Below the pieces are notes generated by a model. The model saw only the letters and a program-made list of their open reading frames with translations, was not told the origin of the DNA and did not search any database. A stretch of DNA of 64,000 nucleotides from Bacteriovoracaceae bacterium (lineage in GTDB: Bacteria; Bdellovibrionota; Bacteriovoracia; Bacteriovoracales; Bacteriovoracaceae): NCBI GenBank assembly GCA_947446575.1, contig CANFHC010000006.1:83911-147910 (forward strand). Direction: 5' to 3'. Position 1 is the stretch's first letter. Every line of letters begins with the position of its first letter. Both the position numbers and the translations under genes were made by a program. Of this stretch, positions 61,029-64,000 are shown piece by piece.

Positions 61029-61466
61029 TTAAACGTAAACACGTGGTTCAGAAATATGCTTAAGCATTGGTGCCACTCTAAACTCTTCTGTTTTTCTGGC
61101 AATATCTGCAATTGTTATCATTCCACAAATATTTTCATTTTCATCTACCACCGGAAGCCTTCTAATTTGCTCCTCCTCCATCAATTCGCAACAATCTGTT
61201 ATCGACATATCCAGTTTTATTACCTTGGCCGGAGTTGTCATACAATCTTCCGCCGTGAGGGTTAGAGGATTTAGACCTTTGGCAACAGTTCTGCAACAAA
61301 TATCCCGATCAGTGATAACCCCTACAATTTTGGTGCGTTCCATGCTGAAAACGACAGGAATTTCGCCACAATCATAATCAACCATTAATTGGGCCACTGA
61401 TTTAAGGCTTGAGCTCGGCAAGCAACATACCGGATCTACAGTCATAACATCTTTTACTTGGTTCAT
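61029..61466 (-). CDS. CBS-domain pair protein
   Basis: A 145-residue protein of two CBS domains: 'VKDVMTVDPVCCLPSSSLKSVAQL' with 'IVGVITDRDICCRTV', then 'AEDCMTTPAKVIKLDMSITDCCELM' with 'ICGMITIADIA'. This is a stand-alone Bateman module that would bind an adenine nucleotide such as AMP, ATP or S-adenosylmethionine and act as a regulator. It is unusual in having many cysteines (eight). No enzyme partner is adjacent. Confidence 0.93.
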   Translation of the reverse strand: MNQVKDVMTVDPVCCLPSSSLKSVAQLMVDYDCGEIPVVFSMERTKIVGVITDRDICCRTVAKGLNPLTLTAEDCMTTPAKVIKLDMSITDCCELMEEEQIRRLPVVDENENICGMITIADIARKTEEFRVAPMLKHISEPRVYV

Positions 61467-61544
61467 TTCTTTCTCCCCGTTTGACGATTTTTCATGCTAG
61501 ATTCTCTCAAAAAAGTATTCAATATAAGTGCCAAGGGAAGACCC

Positions 61545-62900
61545 ATGAAAATCCTTATGTTCGCTCTCGCAATAAACTCCTTAATTTCAGCCGGTGCGCT
61601 TGCAGAGAGTAAAATATCAATCGATTTATCTATTGATAAATTACAATTTCAAAAACCTCCCAAAGGAGTTGGTCGCGCTGGACTTTTAATTTTTAAAAAT
61701 GCCTATGTTAACAATAATGGAATTGTTCTCAATATTAATAATGTTAATAATTTTTTTGATTCACAAATTTTTGTACGCCCTACCTTTTTAGGTTTTACTA
61801 CTCAATTTGGAAATTATGGTTTTGCTCTTGAGGAGCAAAGTGTACTTAATGCCATTAATTTTACCGAGCTCATCAACTCTAAACTAGTGCTTGATGACAA
61901 TCAGTTAAATTTATCAGGAGAAGCTTTTAATTTTATGAATCCCGATACCAGCATAAAATTAAACACTTTTCGTCTTTATTGCCAAAGCCTTGCTGCGGCG
62001 GCCACTTCTCTAGATACCGGTACTGAAAGTACTACAAATGATATGATTGCCAATTGTTTTAGTTTTTTAACTCTTAATGGAAGTTTTGCACCCAATAACG
62101 AATTCGCTACTTTGCAATATGAAGGCATAGATAAAATAAGTGGTGACAAAACTTATTTTCAATCAAAGGTAAGAACACTTGATTTAAGAAAGACGCAAAT
62201 TAATGCCAGCTTCAGTGGAACCAAAATAGTTTCTAATGACTCTTATTTTATTAATGCCAACGAAGTGAATCTTACATGTGCTAAGGACGAAGATTTAAAA
62301 GAAATGGATTTTGATAAAATTAAAAAAGCTTGTTTAAACCAATTTAAACTTGGTCCAGTAAAAGCAAGTCTCATTGATAAAGTCGCCAAATCAACTTTCA
62401 ATCTCGACTTAAAAGACATCACAATAAAAGATAAGATACTTTACTTCACACTTAACAATGGCTCACTTTCAGACGCAAATTCAACAACTACACTTTCAAA
62501 TGTATTACTTAATTGCAAAAAAGAAACAGACACTGACCTATTAGAACTAACTCAGGTACTAAGAGACTGCACAAGCTTTGGCCGTTTTTCCATTGCGGAA
62601 GTAAAAAATTCAAAGCCCGATGATAAAAAAGATAGCTCATTAAAAAACATTGCTATTAGTTCAACTAATAATGCTCTTATAGCTCAGGCAGAAGCTAAAT
62701 TTTTAGGCTTAACTGCACGTGTAACAATCTACGGCAATGTGACACTGAACGAAGCTAAACGACAGTTAATCATTACCGTTACTGACACTAAACTTCCTTT
62801 GGGATTAAATTCAGTAAAACTCTTGATGTATTTTCTTAAAAAGAATTTAATTTCTAAAGACATTTCTATTTCAAATAATGTTATTACAATTGCTTTATAG
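61545..62900 (+). CDS. large secreted protein with repeated beta-rich domains
   Basis: A 451-residue protein with a signal peptide (residues 1-20, 'GALA'). The mature protein is Asn/Ser/Asp/Lys-rich, strand-rich and shows about four loose repeats built around phrases like 'IDLSIDKLQFQKP', 'LNINNVNNFFDSQIFVRP', 'LDLKDITIKDKILYFTLNNG' and 'LKNIAISSTNNALIAQAEAKF'. Cysteines occur in pairs. Possibly a surface or secreted adhesin/binding protein; no family assigned. An AAGGGAAGA site precedes the chosen ATG. Probably an operon with the next gene, 9 bases away. Confidence 0.7.
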   Translation: MKILMFALAINSLISAGALAESKISIDLSIDKLQFQKPPKGVGRAGLLIFKNAYVNNNGIVLNINNVNNFFDSQIFVRPTFLGFTTQFGNYGFALEEQSVLNAINFTELINSKLVLDDNQLNLSGEAFNFMNPDTSIKLNTFRLYCQSLAAAATSLDTGTESTTNDMIANCFSFLTLNGSFAPNNEFATLQYEGIDKISGDKTYFQSKVRTLDLRKTQINASFSGTKIVSNDSYFINANEVNLTCAKDEDLKEMDFDKIKKACLNQFKLGPVKASLIDKVAKSTFNLDLKDITIKDKILYFTLNNGSLSDANSTTTLSNVLLNCKKETDTDLLELTQVLRDCTSFGRFSIAEVKNSKPDDKKDSSLKNIAISSTNNALIAQAEAKFLGLTARVTIYGNVTLNEAKRQLIITVTDTKLPLGLNSVKLLMYFLKKNLISKDISISNNVITIAL

Positions 62901-62909
62901 GGGACGTTT

Positions 62910-63254
62910 ATGAAAAATTTATTAATAGCTATTGCACTTGTTCCATCGATTTCTTTTGCTAGTGTTTATAACTGCTCTGGAGCAGGGTTTGTTATCGACA
63001 TCGCGGGGAATCCTCTCGATATGAGAATATCTGGAAATGGATACAACAGTATGGCACAAAATGTCCGTGCTAGTTCCACTTTCGATACTGTTATAACAGG
63101 AAACACTACGACTCCACCTGCGACACTAAAACTCACGATCAAAGACTCTAGCTTTGGAAATCCCGGAGATAGCTTTAAAGCAAGCCTTCAAATTTCATCA
63201 GCTGCTGGAATAAAAGATTTCACAAATCTTAATTGCATCAGAGGTAACGATTAA
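62910..63254 (+). CDS. small secreted protein, 114 residues
   Basis: A 114-residue protein with a signal peptide (residues 1-17, 'SFA'). The mature part begins 'SVYNCSGAGFVIDIAGNPLD' and has two cysteines, one near each end, which could form one disulfide. Strand-rich with Ser/Thr-rich loops. No family recognised. It follows the large secreted protein by 9 bases, so the two are likely co-expressed and may work together. Confidence 0.68.
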   Translation: MKNLLIAIALVPSISFASVYNCSGAGFVIDIAGNPLDMRISGNGYNSMAQNVRASSTFDTVITGNTTTPPATLKLTIKDSSFGNPGDSFKASLQISSAAGIKDFTNLNCIRGND

Positions 63255-63298
63255 AACATCTTTACTGATTACCACAATCAAATTTTCGCCAAATAAAA

Positions 63299-64000
63299 TT
63301 AGAAGTAATAATGCATCATTAAATAAGCATAGTCTGAGTATTCATTAGATTGAACAACGACCCTTTTTTTCGACCACACAGCTTCAAAATCAAAATGGGG
63401 GCGTGGATACCATTCAAATCCCGCTCCATATGAGTTGGCCAATGTGAGCCCATCGCTTAAATTTGATTTTTGATAATCTTCAATTGCGATAACATGCAAT
63501 CCTTTTATAAACTCATAACCAAATTTACTAAAGTGATAAAGCCCGTTATGCTTATCAAAGCCTTTTTGATAATCAAACTCAGTTAGGTAATATATTTTTT
63601 TTGTAAATCCTAATAGAGCATGCACCCCATAGATTTGCCTCGAGTCCCCTTCTTGATCCCCCAACCACAAATCTCCACCAACTCGATACGAATCTAGAAA
63701 ACTGTAATTAACTTGAGCATTAAAAGCTTTTTCAATTTTTGGTATTTCATCAGATCTAACTTGTTTGGAATATGTGATTGAAGAATTCCATTGTTCCCCA
63801 CTCCACATCGCTTCAACTTGCTCGCGTTCACTTCCCTCATCAAATCCCAACGCATCTCTTGTGGCCCAAATATGTTCTGCAATATTAATTCCAAAATTGG
63901 GAATAAATTTTCCTGCTCTAACTGTTAACTGATCCATTGCTTGGTATTGAAGAAAATAACGTAAAAATTTTCCACGAACCATATTGTCTGCTTCTTGTTT
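63299..64000 (-). CDS. porin-like outer-membrane protein, C-terminal part
   Basis: The frame continues past the window edge, so only the last 233 residues are seen. Alternating hydrophobic/aromatic strands ('RAGKFIPNFGINIAEHIW', 'YRVGGDLWLGDQEGDSRQIYG', 'YYLTEFDYQKGFDK') and the final 'LMMHYYF' identify an outer-membrane barrel, perhaps a phosphate-selective-porin-like (OprP/OprO) protein. An internal ATG at 63982 exists, but the frame upstream looks coding, so it is not the true start. Confidence 0.72.
   Translation of the reverse strand, partial: KQEADNMVRGKFLRYFLQYQAMDQLTVRAGKFIPNFGINIAEHIWATRDALGFDEGSEREQVEAMWSGEQWNSSITYSKQVRSDEIPKIEKAFNAQVNYSFLDSYRVGGDLWLGDQEGDSRQIYGVHALLGFTKKIYYLTEFDYQKGFDKHNGLYHFSKFGYEFIKGLHVIAIEDYQKSNLSDGLTLANSYGAGFEWYPRPHFDFEAVWSKKRVVVQSNEYSDYAYLMMHYYF

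Noticed and set aside
1..64000. CRISPR arrays, tRNA or rRNA genes, transposases, integrases
   Set aside because: I found no regular spaced repeats, no tRNA cloverleaf, no rRNA sequence and no transposase or integrase motif. A tool search (tRNAscan-SE, CRISPRCasFinder, ISfinder) would be decisive.

Overview
The window is a stretch of bacterial chromosome: dense, AT-rich, with genes on both strands, short intergenic gaps and many strong rho-independent terminators. I see no rRNA, tRNA, CRISPR array, phage module or insertion sequence. The cell is Gram-negative: there are outer-membrane beta-barrels, TolC-like channels, an RND pump, several lipoboxes and many Sec signal peptides. The high share of secreted hydrolases, nucleases, lysozyme-like proteins and small secreted proteins, with the base composition, suggests the Bdellovibrionota (Bacteriovorax/Peredibacter-like predators). 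That placement is inference; no phylogenetic marker gene here proves it.

Region by region. 0-5.2 kb: the end of an EamA transporter, a YkgJ-type cysteine-cluster protein, a GNAT enzyme, two secreted wall-related proteins (lysozyme-like and 3D-domain), pyroglutamyl peptidase and two small conserved proteins (DUF1456, VF530). 5.4-16 kb: housekeeping and catabolic enzymes, namely a thiolase with an alpha/beta hydrolase, an unusual zinc-ribbon SDR, an HTTM-like membrane protein, MsrB, GST, HutD, a secreted phospholipase D, an M14 carboxypeptidase and a parvulin. 16-22.9 kb: stress-type small proteins (BON, a GsiB/17M-like glycine-rich protein), a permuted methyltransferase with a MazG-like enzyme, an HSL esterase flanked by two related candidate small RNAs, and an orphan histidine kinase.

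23.2-29.4 kb is rich in exported proteins: an ADP-ribosyltransferase-like protein with a signal peptide, a beta-propeller lipoprotein, a secreted DRGH nuclease, a cysteine-containing small protein, a fourfold-repeat membrane protein, a YncE-like propeller and a HELGH metalloprotease. 29.7-35.3 kb is a tightly coupled five-gene minus-strand operon (aminotransferase, ThDP enzyme, SRPBCC protein, KAS III-like enzyme, cytochrome P450). It looks like a compact, undescribed small-molecule pathway and is the best candidate for a new system here.

35.5-38.3 kb: a YceI-like protein, a secreted lysozyme-like protein, and upstream of it a 47-codon gene for a secreted peptide that shares the same leader. 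38.3-46.2 kb: an efflux operon (RND pump, TolC, beta-barrel, MarR repressor, lipoprotein, second TolC-like protein) with no periplasmic adaptor gene, and a perfect palindrome over the -35 box of its promoter. 46.4-64 kb: two paralogous lipoproteins, outer-membrane proteins, a YbhP/ClsB-like pair, a NYN-domain protein, RecQ, an ABC-2 exporter, several small envelope proteins, a CBS-pair protein, two more secreted proteins and the truncated end of a porin-like protein.
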